Shown one piece after another: positions 10,943 to 22,339 of a stretch of DNA of 64,000 bases. The stretch covers positions 6,978,492 through 7,042,491 of the forward strand of contig JAGTTD010000013.1 in the NCBI GenBank assembly GCA_018398585.1, given 5' to 3'. The position numbers and the translations under genes are program-made. Numbering within the stretch: the first letter of the stretch is position 1; the number at the start of each line of letters is the position of its first letter. The stretch is from Simmondsia chinensis. Lineage: Eukaryota; Streptophyta; Magnoliopsida; Caryophyllales; Simmondsiaceae. Below the pieces are notes generated by a model. It made no database searches and was not told the DNA's origin. It saw only the letters and a list, made by a program, of their open reading frames with translations.

Positions 10943-11085
10943 GAGAAAAGAATATGAACTATTAGATCTAAATTAAGTCACCTAGGCTAGGCCATTGACT
11001 CTAATGACAAGTGTAAAAATAATTTTGAAATCTAGGTCATTGACTCGAATGAAAGCCCTCTTAGATCTAATGATTCATATTCTTT
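10943..11085. repeat. Small foldback element with about 28-bp inverted arms
   Basis: AAAAGAATATGAACTATTAG at the left pairs with CTAATGATTCATATTCTTTT at the right, and TAGATCTAA also pairs. CATTGACTC occurs near both sides of the centre. No coding sequence. Confidence 0.65.
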
Positions 11086-11099
11086 TCGCTCATGTGAGT

Positions 11100-12197
11100 C
11101 ACGTCCAGCCACTTTATATAACGCTTTTACTTGGACTTGATAAAGTCTTGGGCGCTTAGTTAGAGTGGGCATGGTCGTGTGCCCCACTGGGCCGGCGCAG
11201 GACGGTGTGGTCTTTTTCCAACCTAAACTTTTATCTTTTTGGTGATTGCATTTATGTATAGTCCTTGCGACAAAGTTGAATTGAGGTGAATTCTTTTCTT
11301 ATACGAGCTCGAGGCTGCAAGATCGAGCTCTAGTGTTCATGCTTGTCCAAGCTCGAGCTAGGGCAGTTGTTCTTTATGCTATTACTCCAAATTCAAGCTC
11401 AAGGCTGCAAGATGGAGCTTGAGATACGTGCGTTGATTGTTCTAACGCTCACTCCTTCCATATCCACGCTTTCTTTGTTTGAGCTGGATTCTTAGCTCCA
11501 CCACATTTGCCCTCATTCCACATTGAGGCCAGATTTTTTGCCCTCTTTGCTCAGCTGGAAATTATCCTAACGGACAGTTTGAGCCCATAAATTCAGTGAT
11601 TTGTAGGACTGATAGCCACTTAGAAATTATGATATGTTCCATCGCCTCTCTTTTGTATTCTTTTCATTCTCGTATTACTGAGCAAGTTGAGGTACACTCT
11701 AACCAATCACCCAAGAGTACACTCTTGTACTTGGGTATCGTGTTGACCCTAGGACGCTGGTGATCCCTTTGGTATCAGTGTGGGGCACAATGAATTAGGC
11801 AATGGTGCATTTTACGGTACGACTACTTCCGTCAATTTGATCTTCCGTTTCCCCTGTCCTTTCATTTTGTCATTTAATTATCTTTGCTTTAGTTTGTTTT
11901 GCCAAAGTTGGAGGGCTATTGTAGTGAGTTAAATGTCTTTATGTTGAAGTCCCTCCATCTGTCGATTCAAGTTTTGTCTTGGCCCCATTTCAAGCTAGCT
12001 TATTCTATCTCGAGTTCGTTTTTCTTGTTACCTGTGCGTACTACTTTTCCAACAACCAATTTAATATTGTTACTACGTCAATGGATATATATTAATTATC
12101 TAAAAGGAATATATACCATATCTATATCCATTCTGTTTTAGACGATGAATAAAAAAGAGATTTGTATCCCCACAAATATATGTAGATTTGTGTTTCC

Positions 12198-12200
<3 letters not shown>
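11100..12200. other. Gene-free stretch with GAGCTCGAG-like short repeats
   Basis: Around 11305-11430 the phrases GGCTGCAAGAT and AAGCTCGAGCT recur. GAGTACACTCT recurs near 11690-11730. No gene or established transposon domain was recognised. Confidence 0.4.
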
Positions 12201-12228
<28 letters not shown>

Positions 12229-12237
12229 TATATATAT
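12201..12237. repeat. GATA/TA microsatellite
   Basis: About seven GATA units are followed by TATATATATA. Confidence 0.95.
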
Positions 12238-12539
12238 GGATTGAAATAAACAGTAAAACTTGTTATTCTTATATAGCTGTCTTAGATGGTGCAAGTGAAA
12301 ATGTTAGCGAGTACGAGTAGCTACACATGATACTACCCACCATGGCATTTGGTGTGTACAAGTATAAAGCTGTACCCGTACCACCCATACACGTCCGTAC
12401 TAACCTATGTCATCCATCCCAATTTCGATTTAATTAATTTGAAAATGGAAAAAATATGTGTACCCTCTATTGTGATTCATACATATCTTCTATATTTCGT
12501 ACTTTGTATTTTCTTTTATTAGCTGTCTTTATCTTTTGG

Positions 12540-12905
12540 GATAATTACATATTAGTACCATAATAAAGTGTGTTAATTTTTAGTCTGTAAACTTTTTGAA
12601 ATAATATTTTAGTCTAAAAATTATATACATTAATAAAATAGTTTAAATAGCGGTGAACAAGGGTGTGAAATAGGCAGCCAACTCTTCATCACCAGCAATA
12701 TCAATATTGGCGGCTCGTATTCGGGATTGCCGAAATAGCGGGGGATGATGGGTTTATCAACAAACAACGGTAAGTTCCATACTTTATACATCTTCATTTG
12801 ACTTATTTTATTAAATACATAAATTTTAAACTAAAAAATTATTTTATAAAATTTATAAAATAATAAATTATTACACCAAAATTCAGGTACTAATACCTAA
12901 ATTAC
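12540..12905. repeat. Probable MITE with inverted termini around a GC-richer core
   Basis: The left ATTACATATTAGTACCATAA pairs imperfectly with the right TTCAGGTACTAATACCTAA. AAAATTAT/ATAATATTTTAGT blocks inside also mirror each other. The core near 12680-12770 is richer in G and C. Exact edges and target duplication were not resolved. Confidence 0.45.
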
Positions 12906-13039
12906 TGGAGGGTTCAGGCAGTTATAGTTTGTTTGGGCCGGTAGAATCTTTTAGCTGGGCTTGGCCCATAGTTAGCGTTATACATAGCGCTCTTTGTCTT
13001 CTACAGTAAATAACTTTTCGAATATTCTTAATTAAAAAT

Positions 13040-13610
13040 TCACTCTCAGGTATTGAGGTTTGAACAATTATTACTCAGATGTCTTGATATTTTTATATAT
13101 ATAATAGAGTACCTTAATTTTTAGATATTTTATCACTTAGAAACCTTGAAGTTTTAAAAATATTATCAATCCGATATTTTTTTATCAAAATTTAATAGAT
13201 TTTTATTGAAAAATGCTAAAACTAAATAAGATTTCAATAATATATTAGTATTTTTATTAGAATTTGATATTTTTTTTTTACCAAAAAATGAGAAAATAAC
13301 AGATAATTGTGGAAATATTTAGGTAGTTTACATCAACATTCAATAAATATTTTATCACAATTTGCTTATTTTTTGAAAAAAATATTAATATGGCTTATGT
13401 ATATTATCGTAATAATGTATTATATTAATATTTTTGTATAAAATTGATCAAATTCTTTAAAAAATTCATCAAATTCCGACACAAGGTATCTCGGTGATAA
13501 AATATTTAAACTTCAAAGAATCTCATTGTATATATTGAAATGTCATGGTATTTAAGCGGTAAATGTTCAAATCTTAGAGTACATATGTGATAATTTTCCT
13601 ATTTTTATTA
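13040..13610. repeat. Long-inverted-repeat MITE, copy at 13 kb
   Basis: The start (GAGGTTTGAACAATTATTACTC, TTATATATATAATAGAGTACC) is mirrored at the end (CTCATTGTATATATTGAAATG, GGTAAATGTTCAAATCTTAG). It is the same family as 9652-10172 and 16830-17350. Confidence 0.6.
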
Positions 13611-13619
13611 CAGATAAAA

Positions 13620-14370
13620 GGTGCTTCGTCTGATGTATAGTCAACTTTCAATCTTTTGAAAAATTTGAACCCGATATAATTGTGGAAAATATTGATATTA
13701 TAATGATACAAGATAAATAAATTAGTCACGTGTTAGACATGTGATTGAATAGTAGTTTAATAGGTATCCTTATTTTAGTAATAATTTAGATTATTTTCTG
13801 CTTTTATTACGTAACTATAATATTAGTTAGTATTTTCCCTCCCCTTCTATAAATAGGGGCTTAAGATTGTATTGAGAGTAGGAAATTCAGAATGTTAACT
13901 ATCTCTTTCTCCCTCGACTTCCCTTCTCTTCTCCCTTAAACCTCTAATTGTCACTACTGGATTGGAAATACTGTAACATATAACAATGAAAATATGATTT
14001 ATAATTTGTGAAGGTAATATTAAGGTATTTATGTGATGTTTGTATTTGATTTCTTTTAGTATTTTATTCTTTTTTAGGATTTATTACGCTTTTTCGTCTC
14101 TTTATTTTATTCCAACTTTTCAAAACCAACACTTATCTTCTTCTTTCCTTTAAAATTTTGATATCATGAATTTTCATATCTTTTGTAGTCTTTTTAATTT
14201 TCTTTTATCCTTTATTGTGTATTAAGATTTAGAAACTATTCAATAAGTTTAATATTTTTGAAATAACTTTTTGCGTTTCATATTTCTTTTTAAATTTTAA
14301 ATTATACAAGTCTTTTATATACAAGATTTGTTTGGGTAGACGTCGTGAGTATTTTTATATTTTTAAATAT
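13620..14370. other. Gene-free stretch, possible LTR remnant
   Basis: TGTTAGACATGTG near 13731 and CTATAAATAGGGGC near 13848 have the look of an LTR start and TATA box, but no matching second LTR, primer site or coding domain was found. Confidence 0.35.
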
Positions 14371-14372
14371 TT

Positions 14373-14760
14373 GGGTTATTTAAGTCAAAGGTCCTTGTAC
14401 TTTATCTATTGTATCAATTTGGTCCTTATATTTTTAACTGTGTCAATTTAGTTTCTGAACAACTCAAAATGTGTCAATTTAGTCCTTTGGTCAAATATAA
14501 GTTAAGTTAATGACGTAATTTTGAATGAAAAAATTATGTTAGATGTAAGCAACTTATTATAAATTCATTCGTGTACTCAATTTAACCCAATTTGTGACCA
14601 AATCATTACAAATTTCACTAAAACCTTAATATAAAATTTTCTCTAAGGACTAAATTGATACATTTTGAATTGTACATGGACTAAATTGACACAATTAAAA
14701 GTATTCGGACTAAAATTAACACAATAGACAAAGTACAAGGACCTTTAGCGTAAATAACCC
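14373..14760. mobile_element. Mutator-like MITE with perfect 9-bp target duplication
   Basis: The termini are GGGTTATTTA and TAAATAACCC. TAAATATTT flanks both sides (14364-14372 and 14761-14769). Subterminal AAGGTCCTTGTACTTT is mirrored by AAGTACAAGGACCTTT, and GTGTCAATTTAGT motifs recur inside. A 9-bp duplication is characteristic of the Mutator superfamily. There is no transposase, so it is non-autonomous. Confidence 0.85.
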
Positions 14761-14899
14761 TAAATATTTTGATCAAAGAAAGGGGAATTTTTTCCTGTTT
14801 TTAGGAATCTTTTATGAATTTATATTGTTGGATAGTGGTAAGAGCAATTTTGGTCAAATACCTTCGAAAGCATTTAAATTAAGGAGAGAAGGATTATGT

Positions 14900-15525
14900 G
14901 CGGCAATCAAGGTCGTTAGAATCGGTAGGAACTTTTAAAATTAGAATCATGGAATCGAATCGAGAATCATAAGATTCTACTAAATGTATATTATAATTGT
15001 TTTTGTGTTAATATTGGTTATATAGTTCAAAATATTATTAATAAGATCTTTACTGATATGGGTATGTACAAGAAATATAATTAAATATGCTAAAAATATT
15101 ATCATGTAACATAGATGTGTCATTTTATGTTACAATAATCATAATAGCTTTTCAGATAAATGCTGCTAATTGAACTTTATATTAAGGCTAAAACATAAAA
15201 ATAAACTTAATTTAAGTTTTTGAAAGTATATGACGCTTAATTAACTTTATTTTACCTCAAACTAATAAAGTAAGTTCTTTTATAATAAATACTTATTTTT
15301 TTTGTACATTTTAATTTTTTATTTGTATGTGTTGGTAGAATCGAGGTCGGATTGGTAGAATTATAAAATCATATCAAGATTCTATCCATTAATTTCATGT
15401 AATATCAATAAATCGTAAGATTTTACAAAATTAAGATTCTGCTTAGAACTTAGATCAGTCGACAATTGTGGAGTCATAGAATCGTAACATTCTAAAATTC
15501 AAATCGGGATTTTAATAACCATGGT
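14900..15525. repeat. AGAATC-rich MITE-like element
   Basis: GGTCGTTAGAATCGGT at the left and CGGGATTTTAATAACC at the right are imperfect inverted ends. Short AGAATC/GATTCT motifs recur densely near both ends, as in several plant hAT/Mutator MITEs. The core is plain AT-rich DNA. Confidence 0.5.
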
Positions 15526-16426
15526 GGCGAGGCTTCTTCCATTATAGATACTACTAGCAGTTGTTGCTTACCCCTATTTGGCAACAGGGTAAAAGGTGCA
15601 AAGGGGTAAGACGACTAATGGGTAATACTTATGTTGGGGGAGATTTCTTCCTTTATTTCTCTTTCTCTCATCCTCTCAATTCATTATCTGTGTTTTAAGA
15701 TTTTGTATCTCAAAGCAGTAATTATTTCGAATTCTAGCGATCAAATATACTCGAATTGATAATTTTTTGATCGTTATGTAGTTATTTGGTTAATGATTTT
15801 AGTTTGAATATTTTTGGGTAGTTATAGTATTTGGGCTTTATTTTTCTTTTGGCTGTCCAACGTGTATATAAATACTACGTGCTCTTTAGGCTTCTGTACA
15901 TCTCATCAGCCCCTCTTTTTCATTGTTCTCCTCTTCTCTTATATCATTTTATTGAATTTTCGAATTTATGGGTGTTACTTATATTTATAATTTTTTAGAT
16001 TTAAGAAAATAAAATTGGCAATCAATTCAATGTATTCTCTAGTTTTTTACGGTTGAAAATTGTTAAAATTTTTTTACTTTTGCACATGTTTTTTAAAAGG
16101 AAAATGGGGAAAAAAAAAAATTAGACATAAAAATGAAAATTGCACTTTGTTAAGGAAAATTATTTTCTTTTTCTAAATAATGACTAAAATTTTTTAATTA
16201 GATAAGTTGGAAAATGGTTTTTTTAGTTTCTGTGTTCTTTTGGTGTTAGTTTGGAAATGAGAAAATATTGACAAAGAAAAAAAAAATTGGAGGAAAGTGA
16301 TTTTTCCTTGTTTAAAATACATGGAAAATATGATAGAAAAAAAATAAAAAAATACAATGGAAAATCTTAAAACTTTACAATGAGTTTGAGGAAAACAATC
16401 TTCCTCTTGAAATGGAGAGGAAATTT

Positions 16427-16457
<31 letters not shown>

Positions 16458-16829
16458 TGAATTGAATTTTCGCCCCAACACGCTATGTATTGGACTTGAT
16501 CTCGACTTTATGTTTAACCAACAAGGTTTGTTTTGTTTGTCACCTAAGTTCATTGATTACATATGTTCGGTATTTACAAAAAAGTATAAACTGAACAGAA
16601 TATTTATCATTTAAATACTCAATTGATGAAATATTTGAACTCGAGATACTTCAATGTGATAATCTTTTGAGAGGTTTTGGTTCAGGTACTTTGAGATTTG
16701 ATAACATATTTTTTAGGTACATTTTGAAATGTTTTGAGATACCTTTTAACTTTGTAAACTTTTCTTAGCTACCATATGCATAACTTTGCTAGGGTTCTAT
16801 TAATTTATGCTGACTTGCACTAAAAATAA
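15526..16829. other. Gene-free stretch with a 29-base G tract
   Basis: No supported gene. A run of 29 G occupies 16429-16457. The 119-codon minus-strand frame across it encodes a proline run that is only an effect of this tract. Confidence 0.5.
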
Positions 16830-17350
16830 TGGAAAATTATCATTTAAGAATACTGAAGTTTGGACATTTATTATTTACGTATTCTGACATTTCAATATAT
16901 ACAACGAGGTACTTCGAGTTTTAAACAATTTATCACTTAGGTGCCCTGAAGTTTTAAAATTTTATCAATTATGTAACATTTTCCAAAATTCGATAGATTT
17001 TATTAAAATTTGCTAATGTGAAACATAATTATAACAATATATATTTGTTCTCTGTCACAATGTTCTATTTTTATCGTAAAATACTAATATGACTCATTAA
17101 TTTGCTAATTTATAGATATTTTTCATCATAATTCAGTAAAATTTTTTTCGTGATCTGCTAGATTTTTGTTTGACAGTATTGATATAACTCATATATATTG
17201 TTGTAATCATGTATTATATCAACATTCTGGCATAGGTTACTTAAATGATAAAATTTTAAAAGCTTGGGCTACACCTTGTTGTATATATTAAAGTGTCAGG
17301 GAGCTCAAATGATAAATGTTCAAATCTCGGGATACCTAAGTGATAAATTC
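16830..17350. repeat. Long-inverted-repeat MITE, best-preserved copy
   Basis: The left arm runs through AAAATTATCATTTAAGAATAC, ATTTCAATATATACAACGAGG and TTTATCACTTAGGTGCCC. The right arm mirrors it: TTGTATATATTAAAGTGTC, GATAAATGTTCAAATCTCGG and CCTAAGTGATAAATTCTCC. The arms are over 130 bp and could fold back. Followed 14 bp later by a Mutator-like MITE. Confidence 0.7.
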
Positions 17351-17364
17351 TCCTATATTTATAA

Positions 17365-17753
17365 GGGGTTATTTACGCCAAAGGTCTCTATACTTTGTTT
17401 ATTATGTCAATCTAGTCTTTGTACTTTTAGTTGTTTTAATTCAGATCCAGTACAATTTAAAATGTGTCAATTTGGTCCCTAGAGAAAAAATTATGTTAAG
17501 TTTTTAATAAAAATTTTAATGGTTCGTCCATGAAATGGATCAAATAAAGTAAATAGATGAATTTATGAAAAGTTACTTTCATCTAACAATAATTTTTTCA
17601 TTCAAAATTACGTCATTAACTTAACTTAAATTTGATCAAAAGACTAAATTGACATATTTTAAATTATTCAGGGACTAAATTGATACAATTAAAAGTACAA
17701 GGACCAAATTGACACAATAGGCAAAGTGCATGAACTTTTGGCATAAATAATCC
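17365..17753. mobile_element. Mutator-like MITE, second copy
   Basis: Same family as 14373-14760: the start GGGGTTATTTACGCCAAAGG is mirrored by the end CTTTTGGCATAAATAATCC. The flanks TATTTATAA and AATTTATAA match at 8 of 9 positions. Internal GTGTCAATTTGGTCC is shared. Confidence 0.8.
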
Positions 17754-18525
17754 AATTTATAATAATTTTAAAATTTTTATTATTTTTAAAATTTAAAAAT
17801 ATTTAAGTCCTTAAAAAATATTTTAGATATTAATAATTATCTAAAATGTCTTTTAAACATTTAAAAAACGTTCATATATTTTAAAGTTTTTAATATATTA
17901 GAAAAATATTAATATATTTAAAAATATTTTAAATTCAGTCAAATTTTTTCTAAAATTTTTAAACTTCAAGATCTCTTATGGTATTTATTGAAATGCCAGG
18001 CATATATGTGATAATTAAACTTAGAGTGCTTAAATAACAAATTTTCAATAGAACAATATTGAACACGGTCACAAAAAAATCACACGACTTAAACAATATA
18101 AAGAGAATATAGCTTATCAAGTTAGACAATAATTATTTTTTTCCATTTTATTTTCTATGAACCAAATAAAGGAAAAAAAAATTTGATTTTGAAAGCATAT
18201 TTGTTTTCCCCTTATTTTCCTTGACTTCCAAACAACGGGGGAAAAAAAAAAAAAAAAAAAAAAAACGTTTCTCTTCATTTTCTTTCCCTTTTAAATTTTT
18301 TCCCTGTATATTTTTTTTTCAATTTTTCTTAATTCTAAACGGAGCCTTGAAAAGTTTGGAAAGTTTAAAACCATTATCTAAATTTGTTCTCCGTATTTTC
18401 CATAATCTTTTTGTTTATGTTCTCTCTTATTCTTAATACCAACCCTTTCTATTTCTCTTTCTGCACTCCACCCTTTTTTCCTTTTCCTTTTCTCTTTGTC
18501 TTACTCTCCCAAGCCATTGCTATCG
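17754..18525. other. AT-rich spacer with a partial long-inverted-repeat MITE
   Basis: At 17940-18060, TTAAACTTCAAGATCTC and TTTATTGAAATGCCAGG match one arm of the 13-kb and 16.8-kb MITEs. Otherwise there are only AT-rich runs and an A tract near 18243-18264. Confidence 0.45.
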
Positions 18526-18529
18526 AAAT

Positions 18530-18625
18530 CGTGTAACCCATAAATTTCTGTCAAGAAACAAATTGTTTCAAAAGTTTAAACTGACGGGTGAATTTTCGGG
18601 AATGATTTTATACTCTAACATGCCC
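18530..18625 (-). repeat. Truncated 3' LTR and polypurine tract of the 18-21 kb Copia
   Basis: On the minus strand ACATAAGGGGGCA is followed by TGTTAGAGTATAAAATCATT, which parallels the 5' LTR start TGTTAAAAGTATAAAATTAT at 20819. Only the first ~90 bp of this LTR is recognisable. Confidence 0.6.
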
Positions 18626-18764
18626 CCTTATGTGAATGCTATTATGCTTGGAGCGTGTATATTACGCATTCTTACCTCATACATTGCCCATAAATTTTGT
18701 TAGTTTTGAAAGTGGGGGCTATTGGGATTGAAATACGGGATCTCTTGGTCGCAAGCCTCTGATA

Positions 18765-19157
18765 TTAAAAGAGAATAAATAATTGGAGAGAAGTGCATTC
18801 ACCTAAAAATGCAGTAGTTGGTTTGGATGAGGATGAGGAGGTGTTGCATGTGACCTTGTAAAGCCCGTGATCAAGCATGCCCTGAAGAAGTACTTGCCAT
18901 TGCATAGTTTTTATAAGACAATATTTAGGAAGAAATTTCATAAACATATTATTGTCTTTGGTTAGTTGTGAAACATCAAAGAGGGCACCAACACGCCGTT
19001 ACCGGATCTCATTAGAACTCCGAAGTTAAGCGTGCTTGTGCGAGAGTAGTACTAGGATGGGTGACCTCCTGGGAAGTCCTCATCCTTAGGTTGGGGGCAC
19101 TGGAAAACAGCCTCTCTTTAGGTTAACACCCTGAAGGGGGAAGGCTGCATACATCCG

Positions 19158-19189
<32 letters not shown>

Positions 19190-20475
19190 ACCCTGCATAG
19201 GCGGGAGCCCTTGAGGCACTGGGTATGTTCCTTTTTGGCTAGTTGTGAAACACTGAGTAAATTTTTGGTTAATTTGGGAACATGAAGAGTTTGTGGTAAA
19301 CATAAAACTTTGCAGTTAGTGAGAATAAATACAGTGCCGATATGAGAAATAGGGAGAAGTATACCATTACCAACTTGAAACTTATCAGTGCCTTGGTACT
19401 CGGTTATGAGCTGAGAGCTTGTTGAGATCAACAGTCAGGTGGTTTGAGGCACCAGAGTCCACATACCATCCCAGATTAGCTGAAGGGTTGGTAGAGGCAA
19501 TTATTGCAGATACCTTGGCAGCCTTATATGAAGAATAATCGTGATTAAATTGATTGTAGCAGTCAATGGCAGAGTGACCTGGTTTTTGAAAAATTTGGCA
19601 TTGAGGGTGCGACTTGCTTTGGTTGTTACCACGATTATTTGCATTGCGGTTAGAAGAACAATTTTTGTTGTGTTGGGGTTGTACCGAGGGGTTCGGTTGG
19701 GCTATGTGGTGGGTGGGTATTGAGCTTAGCTTTAGGCGGCATTGGCAGTGAGAATTTGGTTTCGGATAAGCCGATCTAGTCATTCTTCCTGATGTAATAA
19801 ATTACCAAAGATAATATCCATAGTGAGTGGATTAGAACGGGGAGTTGATGGACATAACAAAGGGCCCAAACTTAGCATCAATATCACAAAGAATATATTG
19901 GATTAAGTGATGCTCAGGGATAGGATGAAGTGCAACAGTAAGTTGATCAGTGAGAAGACATTTCTTCTCTACATAATCGAAAACAAAGAAGGTACCTTGT
20001 AATAGAGTTTAATGTTGCCACTTGGTTTGTCTAATCCTGGCACGAGATTAAGAATGGAAAATCTATTCAAGAATCATTCAAGCTTCACGTGCTGGGGTGG
20101 CTCAAGTCGTATGCCCTAAGATCCTTTCACTAATAATGGATTTCAGCCACAATAGGACAAGTTTGTCCTTCTTCCAAGCCAGGTATTCTATAGCAAGAAA
20201 CCCAGAGGCATTAGTTTCAATAATAAAACCCGAATTTTTGTTTGAATCGGATTCGGTTGGGGAGTCTAGAAGGAGGCTCATTGATCACAAGATGTTCAAG
20301 ATCAAAGGCTTCTAGTGCGGATGGGGCTAAGTTTTGCCAGAAAAAATAATTTTCTCTATCAAGCTTGATATCTAAGGCCGGTGTGGTGTTGTTTCCGGCG
20401 GTAGGGTTTTGAGCGGAAAGGGTTAGGGTTGTATTTTGGGAGGCCATAACAAGATATTTTAGGCTTAAGTCTTTT
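18765..20475 (-). pseudogene. Copia gag, protease and pre-integrase coding remains
   Basis: Reading down the minus strand: the gag start (MASQNTTLTLSAQN, KLDRENYFFW, 20217-20450); a zinc knuckle altered to CQIFQKPGHSAIDC with Phe at the second Cys, and the protease motif WYVDSGASNHLT (19385-19783); LPQTLHVPKLTKNLLSVSQL (19250-19431); then, beyond an inserted SINE, MFMKFLPKYCLIK and EVLLQG-like QVLLQGMLDHGLYKV (18820-18947). Several frameshifts and stops break it. Integrase, RT and RNase H are missing, so the element is deleted internally. Confidence 0.85.
18976..19233 (+). mobile_element. 5S-rRNA-derived SINE, copy 2, with target duplication
   Basis: From 18983 to about 19083 the sequence follows 5S rRNA almost from its 5' end: ACCGGATCTCATTAGAACTC, GAAGTTAAGCGTGCTTG, GAGAGTAGTACTAGGATGGG and GTGACCTCCTGGGAAGTCCT. 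It then continues as AGGTTGGGGGCACTGG and the tail shared with RTE LINEs, ending GGGAGCCCTTGAGGCACTGGG. A run of 41 C (19158-19198) is expanded inside the tail. TAGTTGTGAAACA occurs at 18963-18975 and 19240-19252, within a slightly longer 18/19 match, marking the insertion into the Copia pre-integrase region. The 5S internal promoter is almost intact, with one visible change in TTGGGC to TTGTGC. Confidence 0.88.
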
Positions 20476-20499
20476 TGAAGCTCTAATGCCATAAAAGAG

Positions 20500-20819
20500 A
20501 ATAAACAATAAAATAGAATTTGAGAGCTTGAATAATTAGCCCTTGAGTTTCATTAATATATATATAAGGAAGGAAGATATGATCTTATTTAGATAAAATA
20601 CATGATATACATAATTTCTCTTATTCTAAAAGGATGAATAAAAAGGAAGTCAACTCTGGCTTTTTCATATATTTAAGAGAATTTATATCTTGAGATAAAT
20701 AATAAAAGTTAAGATATAGGAGGATATTCTCTATTAGATATCATATTAAAGGAACCAATTATCTCAAAAACTTAAACTGATGGGTTAGGCCCAATAATAA
20801 TTTTATACTTTTAACAATT
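20500..20819 (-). repeat. 5' LTR of the 18-21 kb Copia
   Basis: The minus strand begins TGTTAAAAGTATAAAATTATT. It ends near TTTATTCTCTTTTA, followed by ATGGCATTAGAGC, a worn tRNA-Met primer site. The gag start codon lies about 50 bp further on. Confidence 0.7.
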
Positions 20820-21141
20820 TACTTAATATTTAGGAGCTGCTTGGTATGAAGCAACGAGAGACATCCCCAACAGACCTAAAGAGGGGGCTAGGAACCTTGA
20901 AGGTTTTCTCTCGGGTCCAAGCGTTAATTCTATTGATTGGGTTGGTCTTGTAACTTGTGTAGCTTTGCTGGTTCTCCCCTCCCTTCTTAATGCAGCACTT
21001 TGTATTGTCTTTGGCCACTGTTTTATGGACTTGTACTTAACTATAAAAAAAAATGGAGAAAATGGGGGAGTAAGAGTGGGAATCGGCAATGAATTATAGT
21101 TTTTGGCTGTTTGATACAGAGGAGTGGAAATAGAAACAAGG
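20820..21141. other. Unassigned spacer before the RTE insertion
   Basis: The frames here are short. GGGTAGGAGAATGGGGGAGTAAGAG-like text near 21060-21150 and its mirror near 21740-22500 suggest a MITE of the GGAATGG/CCATTCC type into which the LINE fragments were inserted, but its ends were not fixed. Confidence 0.35.
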
Positions 21142-21156
21142 TGAGAGGTGGAATGG

Positions 21157-21726
21157 CCTATACGCCTATCTAGGACGAAAAGGATGAAGCAGGCCAAAGA
21201 AACGGCCGCAGTCGTCACGGCAGGACCTCATCAACCTAAACCTACGGTAGGAGATGGCCTTAGATAGAGCTAGATAGAGTTAGTGCTCAAGGGAGGACTA
21301 GCATAGGGGTAGCAGATTGTAGCGGCCTCACACCGCCGCTTATTCTGCTATAATTGGGTTCATAGGTGTATAGGCCTATTAAGCTGCACCTATCTACCTA
21401 TACGCCTATCTGTCTACTGTCTACTGTCTACTGTATCTATCTGCCTATCTGCTTTTACTTGTTGCCCTGTACGGAAGGTTTTGCCTCGATGTCTTCTCTG
21501 GAGCGTTATGTTTTGTATTGCTCGTTTTATACTATAGCTTACTCTTTTGTTTTGATACCCAATTGCTCACAGGTCACCATGACACGAAGATGACATAATC
21601 AGGTTGGGGGTCCTCCGAAACTGCCTCTCTTCGGCTTCATACCCTTAAGGGGGAAGGATGCGTACATGAACCCCCCAAACCTCGCTTTTGCAGGAGCCTT
21701 TGAGGCACTGGGGTTGTTGTTGTTGA
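21157..21726 (+). mobile_element. 5'-truncated RTE-type LINE with 15-bp target duplication
   Basis: TGAGAGGTGGAATGG flanks the insert at 21142-21156 and 21727-21741. The first 80 bases read in the style of the RTE ORF C-terminus. Then CCTCATCAACCTAAACC and GGAGATGGCCTTAGATAGAG parallel the minus-strand LINE at 38852-39755. The 3' end has AGGTTGGGGGTCC, CCTCTCTTCGG, GGATGCGTACAT, GCAGGAGCCTTTGAGGCACTGG and TTG repeats. No complete coding region remains. Confidence 0.8.
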
Positions 21727-22038
21727 TGAGAGGTGGAATGGAAAAAGTTATGGAGTTGAAATGTAAAGTATTCCCATTCTCACATTTTATTACCCGGGGG
21801 AGGGGGTTGGTGTTTTGCTTGTTGGGTTTGAAATAGGAGAATTGAGAATGAAAAAAATTGATAAGGGCCACAATCATTATTTTATTTTATTCTCAACTTA
21901 ATTTTTGTTTTATTTCATTAAACCTAAACAAATTGGTTTTTTTTTTTTTTGTTTTTGTTTTTTGTTGTTATATACTGTTGTTGTTTTTTTTTTTTTTTTT
22001 TTGTTATTATTATAGCTATTGTTGTTATGTTATTGTTA

Positions 22039-22145
22039 ACAGCCTTTATTCTGGGCAGCCCTCAGAAGGGCGAAAGCTGCGTATATGTACTCCTCAGACC
22101 CTACTTATGCGGGAGCCCTTGAGGCACTGGGTAGTGGTTGGTGTT
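22039..22145 (+). mobile_element. 107-bp RTE/SINE tail with 18-bp target duplication
   Basis: GTTGTTATGTTATTGTTA is present at 22021-22038 and 22146-22163. The insert contains only CTGGGCAGCCCTCAGAAGGG, GCTGCGTATATGTACTCC, CTTATGCGGGAGCCCTTG and AGGCACTGGG, so reverse transcription stopped just after the 3' tail. Confidence 0.85.
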
Positions 22146-22166
22146 GTTGTTATGTTATTGTTACAA

Positions 22167-22167
<1 letters not shown>

Positions 22168-22203
<36 letters not shown>
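22168..22203. repeat. ATT microsatellite
   Basis: Twelve or so ATT units follow directly after the tail insertion's right target duplication. Confidence 0.95.
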
Positions 22204-22205
<2 letters not shown>

Positions 22206-22339
22206 TAAAATCCATTAGAGTGCGTTTTTATAACTATTTTGCTTCCACTCTCACCAGTGCATATCCAATATGGAAATGACTAGTTGACCTTAATCTTATT
22301 TCCATTCCACACATATCCCAATCATAAAAGTATGAATGA

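Noticed and set aside
16194..16553. Proline-rich 119-codon protein
   Set aside because: The Pro run comes from the 29-G tract; no signal, domain or neighbouring gene structure supports it.
18983..19083. A functional 5S rRNA gene
   Set aside because: It is a single copy joined directly to a SINE/LINE tail, has changes near its start, and is enclosed by target duplications within a Copia. It is a SINE head, not an array gene.
19118..19303. Glycine-run proteins over the C tract
   Set aside because: The poly-Gly stretches in two minus-strand frames only translate the 41-C homopolymer.
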